Shown here: in pieces, positions 11,680 through 23,600 of the stretch | Layout of the letters: each line of letters begins with the position of its first letter | Position numbering within the stretch: the stretch's first letter is position 1 | Origin: Antennarius striatus | Lineage: Eukaryota > Chordata > Actinopteri > Lophiiformes > Antennariidae | Direction of reading: 5' to 3' | DNA length: 64,000 nucleotides | Assembly (NCBI RefSeq): GCF_040054535.1 | Contig: NC_090795.1 | Coordinates: forward strand, 4,625,501-4,689,500 | The notes under the pieces: model-generated | Told to the model about the DNA's origin: nothing | The model's input: the letters and a program-made list of their open reading frames with translations, nothing else | Database searches by the model: none | Position numbers and translations under genes: made by a program

Positions 11680-14600
11680 ATGAACTACGTGGGGCAGCTG
11701 GCGGGCCAGGTGCTGGTGACCGTAAAGGAGCTGTATAAGGGGATCAATCAAGCCACCCTGTCCGGCTGCATCGACGTGATCGTGGTGCAGCAGCCCGATG
11801 GGACGTTCCAGTGCTCCCCTTTTCATGTCCGCTTTGGAAAACTGGGAGTGCTGCGCTCCAGGGAGAAAGTAGTGAGTGCCAATATTACTGCATTATATTA
11901 GTCCAACATAGAAAAAGATAAACTATTATTACATCATTTTCTCATACAAACTCTGGTCTTGACTTTTAAAAACATGCAGTAAAATATGGAATAAATGTAC
12001 ACATTGAAGCAGGACAGCGGCAGTAGATTTTGCTGTCTCTCTCCGACCTACTGAAGGTCTGTGTACATTACCGGCCAATCACCTCTGCCTCTCACAGGAG
12101 CAGATTGACCTGCCTCTCTATATATAGACACGCTGTAGTACTCATCTGATGAGTAAGGTGGTGGGTGAAGCTCAGTTTAACCTCTCAAAACAGTGTCTTA
12201 CAGAAAAGCCACATCTTTACAAGCTTACAGCGGCGCCTGACAGGACTGGAAATAGATGTTGTCGAGTGGAGTGGTTATGTAAATCATGTGGGTTAAAGGC
12301 ATGTTAATAGCTGCAAGCCAAAAGTGAACACAACTTGATTTTGGATTTAATTTATTTTTCAGCAACTTACAGAGAATTTGAGTCGATTTTGGTTAATATC
12401 TGTCTGAGGGAAAACAAACCGTGTTATGCATGCAGTTTACTTTCTGCACGTTTGTTTGTCTTACTCGCCTATTTAACAACCTAATTCCATTCAGACAGGC
12501 TGGTTCTTAGTGTCTGTTTAAAACACGCTCATTCAAACTTGTGGAATTTGCTGAAAGCGACAAGCTTCCATTAGCTGCTCGTTGTTTTTCTGCCGGCTTA
12601 ACTTTAATTCTTCAGATAAACCTGTGGCACAGTTTTGATTGCAGTTGTAGTTTTTGTGATTTAAATAATCCTGAATAATGCTTGTTGAAACCTGAGTTGG
12701 AGAAAAGACTAAATGATGACCCCAATACCTCCTACAGAAGTGTGCTTGACTCTGCAGATTGACATAGAGATCAATGGTGATCCAGTGGAGCTACACATGA
12801 AGCTAGGTGACAATGGAGAGGCTTTTTTTGTCCAAGAGACTGAGCAGGAAAATGTGAGTTTTAATAAAGAATATCCTCCAAACTGTGCTTGATTATAGGC
12901 AGAATAATTACTGACACTTATCGTCCTCAACACAGGAAATTGTCCCGGCCCACTTGGTGACCTCGCCCATCCCGACAGAAGAGGCTCTTCTCAGGTGCAG
13001 GGAGCCCGGATGTGGAGGACCAGCGACGGAGAACGCTCAGCCCTTGAGCCCCGAGGACCTGGCCTCTGGAAACCTGCAAACCTGCTACAATTCATCCGGC
13101 AAGAAGAGGAGGAGGCGCAGGAGGAAGCACAAGTCTGAGCCACGCAAGGGAGAGCAAACCACACCTGCAGGCGGGGAGCTGGAGCAGTGTGACCTCAGTT
13201 CAGACGAGGAACACGGCATGCACAACGGACGGTGAGCTGACAGCCTCAAACCTGTAGTTAATGTCATCTGTCAGCCTTTTAAAATGACTGTTCTGGCCTT
13301 CAGGGCAACTTCCTTTTCTGTGATAAAGGACAACCTGGACCATAGGAGGCACTCCCCCCTCACCGCCCTTGAATGGGACAGCTACCCCTTCTCAGATGGA
13401 GACTGGTCCCCTTGCACAATGTACGTCCTGTTGAATGTTTACATGATTCATGCAAACATGGCAAAGCCATGACACAGAATTTCCAGTTCCTCTTCTCGCC
13501 TCTTCCTCAAAACCAGATCAGCTGACTCAGAGGAAATGTGGTATTTGTTTACAGCGGGGACATGTCCGACCCCATGACAGTGAAGAGTGACTCTGAGTTG
13601 ATGCTGAAGCCCACAGAAAGTGCAATCAGGGCCGAGTCCCACATGCAGTGGACCTGGGGGAAGCTCCCAGAATCCACCAGGGTGAGATTCTGGTTTGGAC
13701 ATGGTATAAACTAAGAAACATCTGTGGATTGCACACAGTACATATATTTATGTTTTATCTTGCTCCTGGCAGGTCAGTAAGAAGGATAAATCAGAGCCAC
13801 TGACTCTGACCATCACTCCGTCTGAGAAAACTCATTTCAGGGTTATCTCAAGCACAGAGCCCACAGAGGAAGAGTCGAGAACCCAGGATCCCATTTGTAA
13901 TATTATAAAGCCGGAGCCTCGGACCGTCAGGGTCAATCCGTGCAGCCACAAGCCACAGCCGCCTGCAGCTTCGCCACATGACGTTAATGTCACCAAGCAC
14001 AAACCTGACCCGTCAAATCCAACGTCAAGGTGCTTTACCTCTGAGCAGTTTCCTACAGACGCCGACCCCAGAACAAAAACCGTACGAAAGACCCGGTGGA
14101 CGTCTTCGCCTCCAGGTCACAGGAGCAGCGGCTTTGCTTCCAGTGGAAGCGGCAACATGGCAGAAGACTCGGGGGTTGTTTGTCCCGAGACGAGAGTTAC
14201 CTCTAAACCCACCGACTCACCTGTCAAGAGTAGAAGTAAGACAACTCGCTTTAAAGATATTTATCAAATAGAAATTACAGCTGCTCACTGTTATTTTGGT
14301 AAAAGCTGTTAAACATTGGCTGAATAAACTTAATTCTACAATGTGCTATTTGTCTTTTCAAAGAACTGTAATGAAAGTTTTGATTATAATTCTTTTTTTT
14401 ATGTTTAATGACTTGGTAACAGAGACTCTAAATGATGCGAGGGGAAGGTTAAATGTGGGTTGATGTTGACAGGATGTGGTTTCCCTACAGGCCTGTAGTT
14501 CTTCTGTGAATACTCTTGCACTAATCTCTTATTTTGCTTTCATGAAGGTGTGAGGAAGAGGAGCCAACATCAGGGGCCTGATGATATTTACCTGGATGAC

Positions 14601-17600
14601 CTGAACGCACTTGACCCAGATGTTGTTGCCCTGTACTTCCCAAAAAGGTAATTGACCGCAGGAGGTGAAAAGAAGTCATTCCCAGTTTTCAATATTCAAA
14701 GAAGCAGTGATAATAATTCATCTTCCTGCTGTTTTAAAATGTTCCAGTGAGTCTGAGCAGACGCCTAAACACTGGGTGGAAACTGGGAGGCGCTCTGGAT
14801 CCCAGTCGCCCCAGTCCGTCGGCAGCGCGGCAGCAGACAGTGGGACGGAGTGTCTCTCCGACTCTGCTGGCGACCTCCCTGACGTCACCCTGTCGCTGTG
14901 CGGTGGTGTTGGTGAAAACTCAGAGATCTCTAAAGGTACCAACACTGAAAAACCTTCACTGGTCACTGTTATTATTCCAATTTATGGCCTTTATTTTATA
15001 TTCCAGATAGATTTATGGAGCACATCGTCACCTACAATGAGTTTGCAGAGAACCCAGCGATAATCGACAATCCTAATTTGGTGGTCAGAATTGCAAACAG
15101 GTGAGGCGTCTCTTGACTCTCTGAAATAGTTGGACGTTCATTGTACAGTAGATGTCATGATGACTTAATAAAGTCAGAAAACCCTTTTTTTTAGGTATTA
15201 CAACTGGACGCTGGCAGCACCTTTGGTACTTAGTATGCAAGTGTTTCAAAAGAATTTACCAAAGGTATTCTCCTGCTTCTCATTCGTGATCACTTTTATT
15301 TGTTTTACACCTCCATCTATGCCCTTATTTGTATTATGCGAGATTATTATGATGTAATATGTGGATAACAGGCTGCAGAGGAGGCCTGGGTGAAGGAGAA
15401 GATGCCGAAGAAGTCTGGAAGCTGGTGGTTCTGGAGGCGGAGCAGCGTGAAGCAGGTATGAAGTGACTCAGTCAGCCTTGAGGGAAAACCTTTATACTGG
15501 GAGTCAATGGGAATCCCATAATATTTGAATTAGTTTGCTTTGTAAATGAGTCAAATGCAAGCCTACTTATCCATCAATGCTTGTTCCACAATATTACATA
15601 ATGTTTCTATAAACTGAACCTGTGTATTAGTTTTATAACATCCTGTTTATCTCATAGACAATGAATAACGTCTCTTCATCTCTTCAGACTTCATCAGAGA
15701 CAAAGTTAGAGAGGCAGGAGTCTCTGACCGGAGAGGGCCCCGCCCATCACCGGGCCCCGGGACCACGGTGAGAGTTCACTTCTGTCTCCATCGTGTGTGT
15801 GTGTGTGTGTATATATGTGTGTGTTCAGTTCTATGTGCGTTTTACATAAAAAGAATTTCCCATTGTGGGATAAATAAAGGATTCTTTTTCTTCCTCACCA
15901 AGCAAAAGCAAAGCTTTCCCTCACTTTACACTCATTTAGATAATAAAGCACAGCCTTAAATCAACATGACAGAAATATTTTTACACAAAAAGGCTTTAAT
16001 ATATGCAGTCCATTCATAAAATGTGTTTATGAATGTACTGAATATGTGTACATATGTCCATGTACGTATGGGAGAGAGACATATACTGTATGTACATGTA
16101 TGTACATATATGTCTCTCTCATATCTGTGTATAGAGAGCGAGATATAGATATATATATATCTGTGGCTTTCAAAAGAGAACTCTGGGTTATTTATGATTG
16201 TACTTTCCATTCCCTGTAATAGACCCAACTTAAACGACAAAGAAGTCTATGTGTAAGAATGGAGCTGCTGCCATCTGGTGTCTGTTTTGGGTATTACACA
16301 ATCAAAGACGACAGCACAAGCCACAGCACAGAAAAAAAAAAAGCTCTATCAGAAGCCAAGTTTTTAGTGTGCATTAAACAGGTTGCTTGTTGTCCTCTCT
16401 TCAAGGTGTTTTCTCTCCTACAGACACAAAACTACAGAGTGGTCCAGTGATGAGGAGACCAAAGAGCTGAATGTCGTGTCGCCGCCTCTGATAACACCTA
16501 CTGAGCATGTGCAGACGGAATGCCCGGCATCAGCGCCCAGCCACTCTTACAAGAAGTCCCTCCGTCTGTCATCTGACCAAATAGTGAGACACTCAGCCCG
16601 TGTTTCTGATTATGTACCAGGAAGCAGAGGGACAAAGGTCGACCTCGGGGGACAGAGGAGAACGCTTTCTCATTCTGCGTGTTTTTTTTAAACTCCAAAA
16701 CACCCTAAAACCCTACCCTAAAAAAGTTTGTCTAGATTATTATTAATGCAGAGAAATGTGTGTGTAGTAGGACTTCCAGGGAAGTATTGTGAGTTTGTTA
16801 ATGCTTTACTAAACCACTGGTTTTGTGTCTCCTACAGGCCAGCCTGAAGTTAAGACAGGGCCCTAATGATGTCACCTTCAGCATAACCACTCAGTACCAG
16901 GGGACGTGTCGCTGCGAGGGCACCATCTACCTGTGGAACTGGGACGACAAGGTGATCATCTCCGACATCGATGGGACCATCACGAGGTAGGAGAGCGCCT
17001 ACCGGTGGGAGGGAGCACCTTGTTCTCACAGAGTCACAATGTTCTAAACACATTCACTGTACTCAAAATATGAAATCAGACACATTTCTTAGCCTAATTC
17101 TCATGCTGGTCTTACAGATCGGATGTGTTCGGTCAGATTCTACCTCAGTTCGGGAAAGACTGGACTCATCAAGGGATCGCGAAGCTTTACCACTCAGTGC
17201 ACGAGTAAGAAACCAAAGCTGACCTTCATTAGTTGTTGAGGCTACAGTTCCGTGAAAGGTTAATGAATATCTTTCTGCCACAGGAATGGTTACAAGTTCC
17301 TGTACTGCTCCGCCCGAGCCATCGGCATGGCCAACATGACCCGAGGATATCTGCATCGGGTGAACGACAGAGGGACCCTCCTGCCCAGAGGACCCCTCAT
17401 GCTCGCCCCAAGCAGCCTTTTCTCTGCGTTCCACAGGTAAGAGATTCTCATGAAGCCTTTGTCATTCTTTCTGGAATTCATTTCAGCAATTTAAGTTAAT
17501 TATAGTGGAGATCAGTGGTGAGAAGTCAAAGGTCATTCGTCCTGACACCAATTAGATTGCTTAAGCTCCGTCTTTTGTTTGCCTGGCTGGAATTCACATG

Positions 17601-18423
17601 TGTTTAAGCAGTGGTCACCGCATTTGCAGCGGTAGCGGAAGTCTTCATTTCCTTTACTTAAATAATGGCATTAATGCCACACTGTAAAAAAAATACTTAG
17701 TTATAAGGAAAATTCCTGAATTTTAATAATGTTATCTCCGTAAACATTTAACTTAAAGTTTAATGTTGGAAACTATGGTCCCTAAAGCATTGTGGGAAAT
17801 GTGGTTATGTTCATTTTGAAGCAGCAATAGCAGGTCAGAGGTTAATACTGTAATCCTGTCTTTGGCTTATTAGAGAGATCATAGAAAAAAAGCCTGAGAA
17901 GTTCAAGATCGAATGCCTCACAGACATCCAGAATCTGTTTTCCCCCAACGCACATCCGTTCTACGCAGCGTTTGGAAACCGAGAAAACGTGAGACAACAT
18001 TTCCTCACTGATCTTGATCATAACAAAATGCAAGGATCCATTTTTATTATCTCTAGTTAGATATCATTAATTTGAAAAATATTTCCTATTTCCTGTGATT
18101 AAGGACGTATTTGCTTACAAGCACGTTGGGGTTCCTGTCTACCGGATATTCACAGTCAATCCCAAAGGGGAGTTAATCCTCGAGCAAGCCAAAGGCAACA
18201 AGACATCGTGAGTATGCGACCATCGATTATGCTTTAATTCCAGTGTTCGCTGTTCACTCATTGGGGTTTGTGTCACAGGTACAGCCGGCTGAGTGAGCTA
18301 GTGGAGCACGTCTTTCCTTTACGGAGCTCGCAACACAATGCCGCCTTCAGCTGCCCGGAGTTTAGCACCTTCTGTTACTGGAGACAACCCATCGCTGAGG
18401 CCTGCTTCGAGGAGCTGCTGTAG
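11680..18423 (+). CDS. lpin2: Lipin-2, Mg2+-dependent phosphatidate phosphatase
   Basis: Lipins dephosphorylate phosphatidate to diacylglycerol for lipid synthesis and also act as nuclear co-regulators. There are 19 coding exons: 11680-11871, 12758-12853, 12936-13231, 13304-13420, 13555-13681, 13773-14235, 14548-14647, 14748-14935, 15007-15100, 15195-15264, 15372-15455, 15688-15767, 16424-16583, 16838-16986, 17118-17204, 17284-17436, 17874-17988, 18104-18207 and 18279-18423. They total 2820 nt, or 939 residues. The ATG at 11680 ([10 protein letters not shown]) is the family start; the GTG nine bases upstream is the exon edge. The N-LIP domain spans about 1-110, a basic nuclear signal ([11 protein letters not shown]) lies at 152-162, and the catalytic C-LIP domain includes DIDGT at 732-736. 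Lipin-2-like segments such as [19 protein letters not shown] and FCYWR exclude lipin-1 and lipin-3. Two oddities are Phe743 in the LxxIL-type motif (FGQIL) and Arg793, where human lipins have Trp. Confidence 0.97.
11872..12757 (+). other. lpin2: lpin2 intron with CCAAT and TATA-like pair
   Basis: No coding sequence was seen. CCAAT at 12075-12079 is followed 40 bases later by TATATATAG at 12119-12127. This could be an internal promoter or chance; nothing else supports transcription from here. Confidence 0.3.
15768..16423 (+). repeat. lpin2 intron with GT/AT microsatellites and a retroelement-like tail
   Basis: A (GT)n run with a TATATA core lies at about 15796-15825. The segment at about 15856-15890 (AATTTCCCATTGTGGGATAAATAAAGGATT, here split: AATTTCCCATTGTGGGA then TAAATAAAGGATT) resembles the 3' tail common to fish Rex-type LINEs. 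The stretch 16030-16170 is rich in TATGTACATA and AGAGAGATA simple sequence. No exon was seen. Confidence 0.45.
16838..17436 (+). CDS. lpin2: lpin2 catalytic core exons (DIDGT motif)
   Basis: The exons 16838-16986, 17118-17204 and 17284-17436 encode residues 690-818. They include the haloacid-dehalogenase-type active site SDIDGT (Asp732 and Asp734). The coactivator-type motif is FGQIL (743-747), where the family consensus is LxxIL. Downstream lie [14 protein letters not shown] and [11 protein letters not shown]. All catalytic aspartates are present, so enzyme activity is expected. Codon 793 (17357-17359) is CGG (Arg) in the segment [10 protein letters not shown], where human lipins have GYLHWVN. 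Confidence 0.93.
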
Positions 18424-18564
18424 TTCTTGTTACAGATTATAGGACCTGTCAGGTTTTGCCTCACATCACTCATTCCTACAATTTGTTCTATCGCTTAGGA
18501 GACGATTGAGGTTCCAGCAGTGTTTGTGTTTTGTGCTTCCTCTTTCTCATTTGAGAACAATTTA

Positions 18565-18570
18565 AATAAA
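18565..18570 (+). terminator. lpin2: lpin2 polyadenylation signal AATAAA
   Basis: A canonical AATAAA lies 142 bases after the lpin2 stop codon and is followed by a GT/T-rich stretch. It gives a short 3' UTR. Confidence 0.7.
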
Positions 18571-20002
18571 AGCGGGTTCTGGCCGCTCTGCTTTCATCCC
18601 TTTAAAGCCTTGTTTCAAAATACATTCTAAAACTAAGATGTCTTTGATTTTGCGTAAATTAAAGTAGGTTAAGATTGTGTCTCTGCCAGTAAATTCTAAT
18701 ATATTCTTTCTATGAAAGTGAGTGTTCTTCAATCATCTGGTGTCAAACCAGTTTATACTGATGTGTAATAACGGATAACTTTTTCATCTGCCATCTATTA
18801 ATCAGAAAAAGTGAGATAATGATGTGAAATATTAAAGTTATGAAATTTTATTGTCAGAAAATGTAGATCTACTGTACATAAACTGCAAACACAGCATATT
18901 TACAATATTATTGTGTTGATGAACTGTTAAATAGATGGTGATGTTTTCACAAAAACAATTTGAATTAACAGTCAAAGCTTATTTTGCACATTGACAGTTT
19001 TTGCACCAGCAGTGTGTGTGTGTGTGTGTGTGTAAACTGAGAAGTACTGTAATAAATGTTCTTCTGTGAAACAACAACATTGTGACTGATTTCTTCACAG
19101 CCTGGAACAACTTGGATGAACTGTGAAATATCTTCACAACCATTGAAGATGTTTTGTGTACGAAATATCAACAGTGAAAGAAAAAGCACGTTACTCGGGC
19201 GGCAAAGGGGATGAAAATTAAATGATGATCTTGACCTTGAGACAACTAGGTCAAGGTGAAATTTTAACTTTTGTACATTTTTTTGCACATAGACCCAGGA
19301 ACCGGGTAAGAAAAAAAGACTAAACAAAAGGCATTATATTCAGGGAGACTAGGGGATAAAATTAGATCACAACTTTGACCTGGACAAACTTCAAATTTTC
19401 ACATTTATATCTTTAGGTACACGTCTCTGAAACCTGATTAGATATAAATTAATCACAAAACAAAAAGTAACATTTCCAGGAAGCCAGAGGCACAAAAATG
19501 TGTAGGTCATGGTAAAATTATGAATTCAGGGGTGTCACAGGATGTTGCTGTCTCTGACTGCCTTGTTTGCAAAAATAAAAATTGAAACCTTCAAAATCTT
19601 GATTATTTGTGAGCTTGTAAACAAACCTTTACAATAAGAAATATAAAAAAATTACCGATATGCACACACTATATATTATTATTCATCATAGACTGCCTGT
19701 AACTTCTCTTTCTGATCGAGCTTTGTTTTAGTTGTCTGGTCTGAAAACAGGAATTTTTGGAAGGAAGTTTCTGGAATGGCCGGTAATGAGTCCTGACCTG
19801 AAGGCCGTCACAAACCTGTGGGGCGTTTCAAACTGAACAGACACGGTGCATTTTAAAATCCCAAGCGTGCTTCATTTGGGAACAACTTTCTGGTAAATTG
19901 ACCTCCTCTCAGACACATAATCACTTCCAGCCACTGAAAGCGTGATGTTTCATTGGTTGAGCTTCATTCTGATGACGAAAAGGTGTCTTTAGAGGGGCGG
20001 GG
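18571..20002. other. Convergent lpin2/emilin2 intergenic region
   Basis: This AT-rich spacer lies between two convergent genes and must include the emilin2 3' UTR. It holds a (GT)11 run at about 19013-19034 and a dispersed repeat copy at about 19125-19600. No exon was seen. Confidence 0.5.
19125..19600. repeat. Dispersed repeat, copy A (related copy at 43300-43620)
   Basis: The segment CTTGACCTTGAG followed by AACTAGGTCAAGGT and ACTTTTGTACA is repeated nearly word for word in mettl4 intron 1 at 43380-43440. Further matching blocks (GGATGTTGC...GTCT...TG, here about 19540-19560) recur in the same order there. The core contains a short inverted repeat, ACCTTGA/TCAAGGT. The family was not identified; it may be a non-autonomous DNA element. 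Confidence 0.55.
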
Positions 20003-20668
20003 CTACCGTTTTGATTGGATGGGGTAAAGAAGCACGGCGCTGAAAGACGACAGGATGTCAGAGGAAGAAGAGGCTGCGAGTTTTCCAGCGGTCATGATCA
20101 GTCCGGCTCGATCTCCCCTCCTCAGAGATAGGACTAAGCTCAGAGAGGCGGAGCTGCTGCAGCTGCATTGATCATGTGACCGCGCCGCTGTTGCCCCCGA
20201 CAACAGGCCTGTGGTGTCCAGCTTTTGGATGCTACGATTGGAGACGGACAGGACCGCCTCCACCCTCTCGCCTGGCTGGGCCGTGAGCACAGCGGTCACG
20301 AGGTAGCGGCCGTCCGTAGGAGCCGTGAAGATGCCTGAGTGCAAAGATGACCAAAAAAAAATAGAATATTGGAGAAAATATTTGAAGATTTAAGGACGTG
20401 AGAAATCAGAAACAGAAAAATCAGAAAAATTACTTGGAAAGTTTTGGAAAATCCTGGAAATCCACAAAAAAATTAAATTTTTGCTTCGCTGATAGAGTCA
20501 ACATGTCAGCTGATGCGAATGAAATCAAAGCAGAGCAACTAGAAATCCCACCTGTGTCCGCGTCATAGTGTCCTCCATCGTTGACCAGCACCTTATCGAA
20601 TCGGATAATCCCGACCCCCCCGCGGAACAGAGGAACAGTCAGACCAGCTGAGAATGACACCTTCTCAC
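20003..20668 (-). CDS. emilin2: emilin2 C1q-like head domain exons
   Basis: Exons 20668-20552 and 20334-20003 encode the C-terminal C1q/TNF-like domain. The first carries [11 protein letters not shown] and [16 protein letters not shown], the second [14 protein letters not shown] Ser-rich insert ([11 protein letters not shown]) and the conserved Gly-Asp turn (LRRGDRAGL) follow. The stop is TAG at 20005-20003. The domain drives trimerisation and, in EMILIN-1, integrin binding; whether the latter holds here cannot be judged. Confidence 0.88.
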
Positions 20669-23600
20669 CTGATCAGGGGAGAAATAAACGTCACACCGTA
20701 GCAAGAATCACATCAATAATAAAGGCGGGGAAACAAAGTCTGACCTGAGGGTGGGGCAGAATCGGGTGGTGATGGTCCATGGAGCAGGGTCACGTCTGAA
20801 GGAAAAGAAATGGTGCGTCACCCACTCGTGAAAAAGTCACTTGGGATGCAGGATAAGAAAAAGTATTTACCTGAGACAGGTGGGGGGCTGGGCTTCTGGG
20901 AGTTGGTGACTTTTGCTTGGGGGGACGCTGAAGAGGATGATGTTATTTTACTACAAGGTTTTAGGGATACTTCCTACATTCACACACAGGTGTCTCACCT
21001 GGAGCTCCAGCAAAGCCCTGGATGGTCATCATGCTGCCGTCAGTCCCCTTGGGCAGCTTAGATGGGATCATCTTGCTGGGGGGTCCGGCCTCTCCGGTCT
21101 CCATCACGGGTGGCGGCCGCTGGAGTGGGGCGTCCAGAGGCCCCGCCAGCTCCGGCAGGCCTTTGCTCGCACCCTGGGGGAGGTCGGTGTCCTCCCCAGC
21201 AACCTGAACACCTGAAAAAGGAGAGATAAGTAAATGAGATGGGGGTTGGGGGGTCAGATGTGGAGGGGTTTCAGCGTCTCGTAGCAAGTTTCAACGCTGC
21301 GGCCAGGAAGAAAACGCTCGCCCCAACGGTCCTGCTGTTAGATGTGGTCTCAAATTTCCACCCTCTGGCTTTAATTCTGCCTACAACAAACACACGATTG
21401 TGTTTCTGTTGATGGGGGGGGGGGGGGGGGGCTTGACTTCACTCTCATTAACAGAGTGATTATGTGAGTCTGTCATTAAGGAGGCAGGGACAGAAAATGA
21501 AAGACCGCCGGCCCCATCGCCACTCAAACGGCGAAACGTTCCTGAGAACCGCAGCTGAGATGAAACACGAGGTTTATCAACTAATCCCCCCTCCTGGCTG
21601 GGGCGGGAAGGAAGGGAGTTGGGGGGGGGGGCATGTTGTCACCGTTACCCTGGGGTTTATAATGGGAAGCAACATAAAAGGAATACCAGCAAGACGCAGC
21701 CTCATGCTCAGTCAGTATGTATTTAGCTGGGGGGGGGGGTTAAAGGGTCATTTAGAAACTGCAGAGCCGTCTGCCTGTTAAACAGCAGCACAGGGGGTAA
21801 CGTCTGTTACCCCCACATGTGTTGCACCGGTCTGTCAGTCCTCCAGACAGAAATCTGAAGCAATCCCGAGTTCCAGCCAGGATGAAAGCAGCAAACACGA
21901 AACCCGCTGAACGCCACCAGTTTACATCCGTACACAGAAAGAAGCCTTGGAAACTCTTATTTTATAGTTACTCTCCAATCGCTGGAGGCTTTTCTAGTCT
22001 GGAGGACTTCTTTTGGCAGGTCCCATCTTGTTTCTGGTTCAGGGGGGTTATCATGTTTGACTGCTAACCAGCGCGGGTGAGTCCACTGGAGGAAAGTGTG
22101 TTTTCTTATCTCCAAACATCCCCATAATAGATCCTTTTGATTCCGTTTTAAGTTATTTCAGGTCAAGACGTCAAATACAAAGAGAAGGATGCGCTTTAAC
22201 TCCTCCCTGGACTTCGGAGCCACACTGGTCTCATTATTGGTTTGGTAGTTATAAAAGAGCGTTTCATCAGCGGTGGTTTTCTTCAGGATCGAGATCAATA
22301 TTTTTTTTTAAACACGCACAAATGGTGTCTTGTTATAAAATGACACCGATCTTTGTTTCCGAGGTCAAGAATTGAATTTCACACTGAGTGTCTTCTTAAC
22401 TTCGCCCAGCTGTGACACCCCTTTGCTGGAAATAAGTGCCTGATTCTTAAACAGAGAAGTAGACTTTCAAACACACCGTGTGATGCTGATGCATTTCTTT
22501 AACGCTGCCATGACAAGCCATAACAAACCAAAGCGAGAGAATCGCGATCTGCAAGCAGCCAGCACAGCTAATCATTTCAAAAAATGACAAATCGGATCTC
22601 TCCATCCTTTTCCTGACCCTTTTGTGAAAGGTTAACAGCCGGTATGACATCATGGTAAACAGATTGACAAATGGCCCTTTGGAACGGAGGTGCGGCTTTG
22701 AGTGCTCGCACTGTTTATTTCAACAGAAATGGAAGTCAGCCGTGGGAATTTTAAGAAGAAAAAAAAAGAGAGAAAAATACAAATGCAGCTGAAGAGACAG
22801 GAGTAAAAGGAGTGGAGAGGGTGTGACGAAAAGAACCAGAGACGCCTGAGAGTGCATCGCTGATAAGCGTCGAGGATATCTCTCTGTAATGGACTCCTCC
22901 AAGCAGCGTTTTCCAGTGTCCTCTGATAAGCAGGCAGAATAGGATGAGGCAGCTGATAACACTGCAATAAATAGGTTTGCACCAAGTGAGTGGTGAAAAC
23001 AGCTTCTGGGCATGTTTGGAAATCCCCATTAATGAAACTTTCCAGTAACAGAATGATGACTTACTGTAAATGTCATTAAATGCCACCCTGTGACACAAGT
23101 CATGAGGTGTGGCGACAACATGTCCGAGTCACGATTTGGCCAAAAATGAGAAACCATGACATTTCGGAGCTACACAGATGACTCATAAAGTGGTAAAAAC
23201 AAACCCATCCTGATGGACGGAACTGGACCCACAACAAGAACATGTTCTATTTTATTCCAGCTCTTCTCCTTCAAGGACATTCTAGATTGGATTATTTGCT
23301 GCATCACCTGCTCAATAAACCAGCGACTGAAAACTAGCCGATCCCGTAGGACGAGCCTCCCCTCGTAAACATTTTGGGTGTGCTTCCAGTTCACATTTAT
23401 AACTGTGAGAGTCTAAGAAGTCCAGCTCGGTCTCATGGGTACCATTACTGAGCTTACTCATGTGGGAGGAATGCAACATACAGCATGCACTGAGATGAAA
23501 ATCAACATTCATATAGGCTTGACTTGCAACAAAGTCCTGCGTTTAATAATGAACAGGTTCAAATCCCCTTGTTAAACTTCGTTGTTGAGTTTCACACCTA

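Noticed and set aside
20125-20145. RGD tripeptide (LRRGDRAGL) in the emilin2 C1q head as an integrin site
   Set aside because: The Gly-Asp turn is a usual feature of C1q domains, so the preceding Arg is probably chance.
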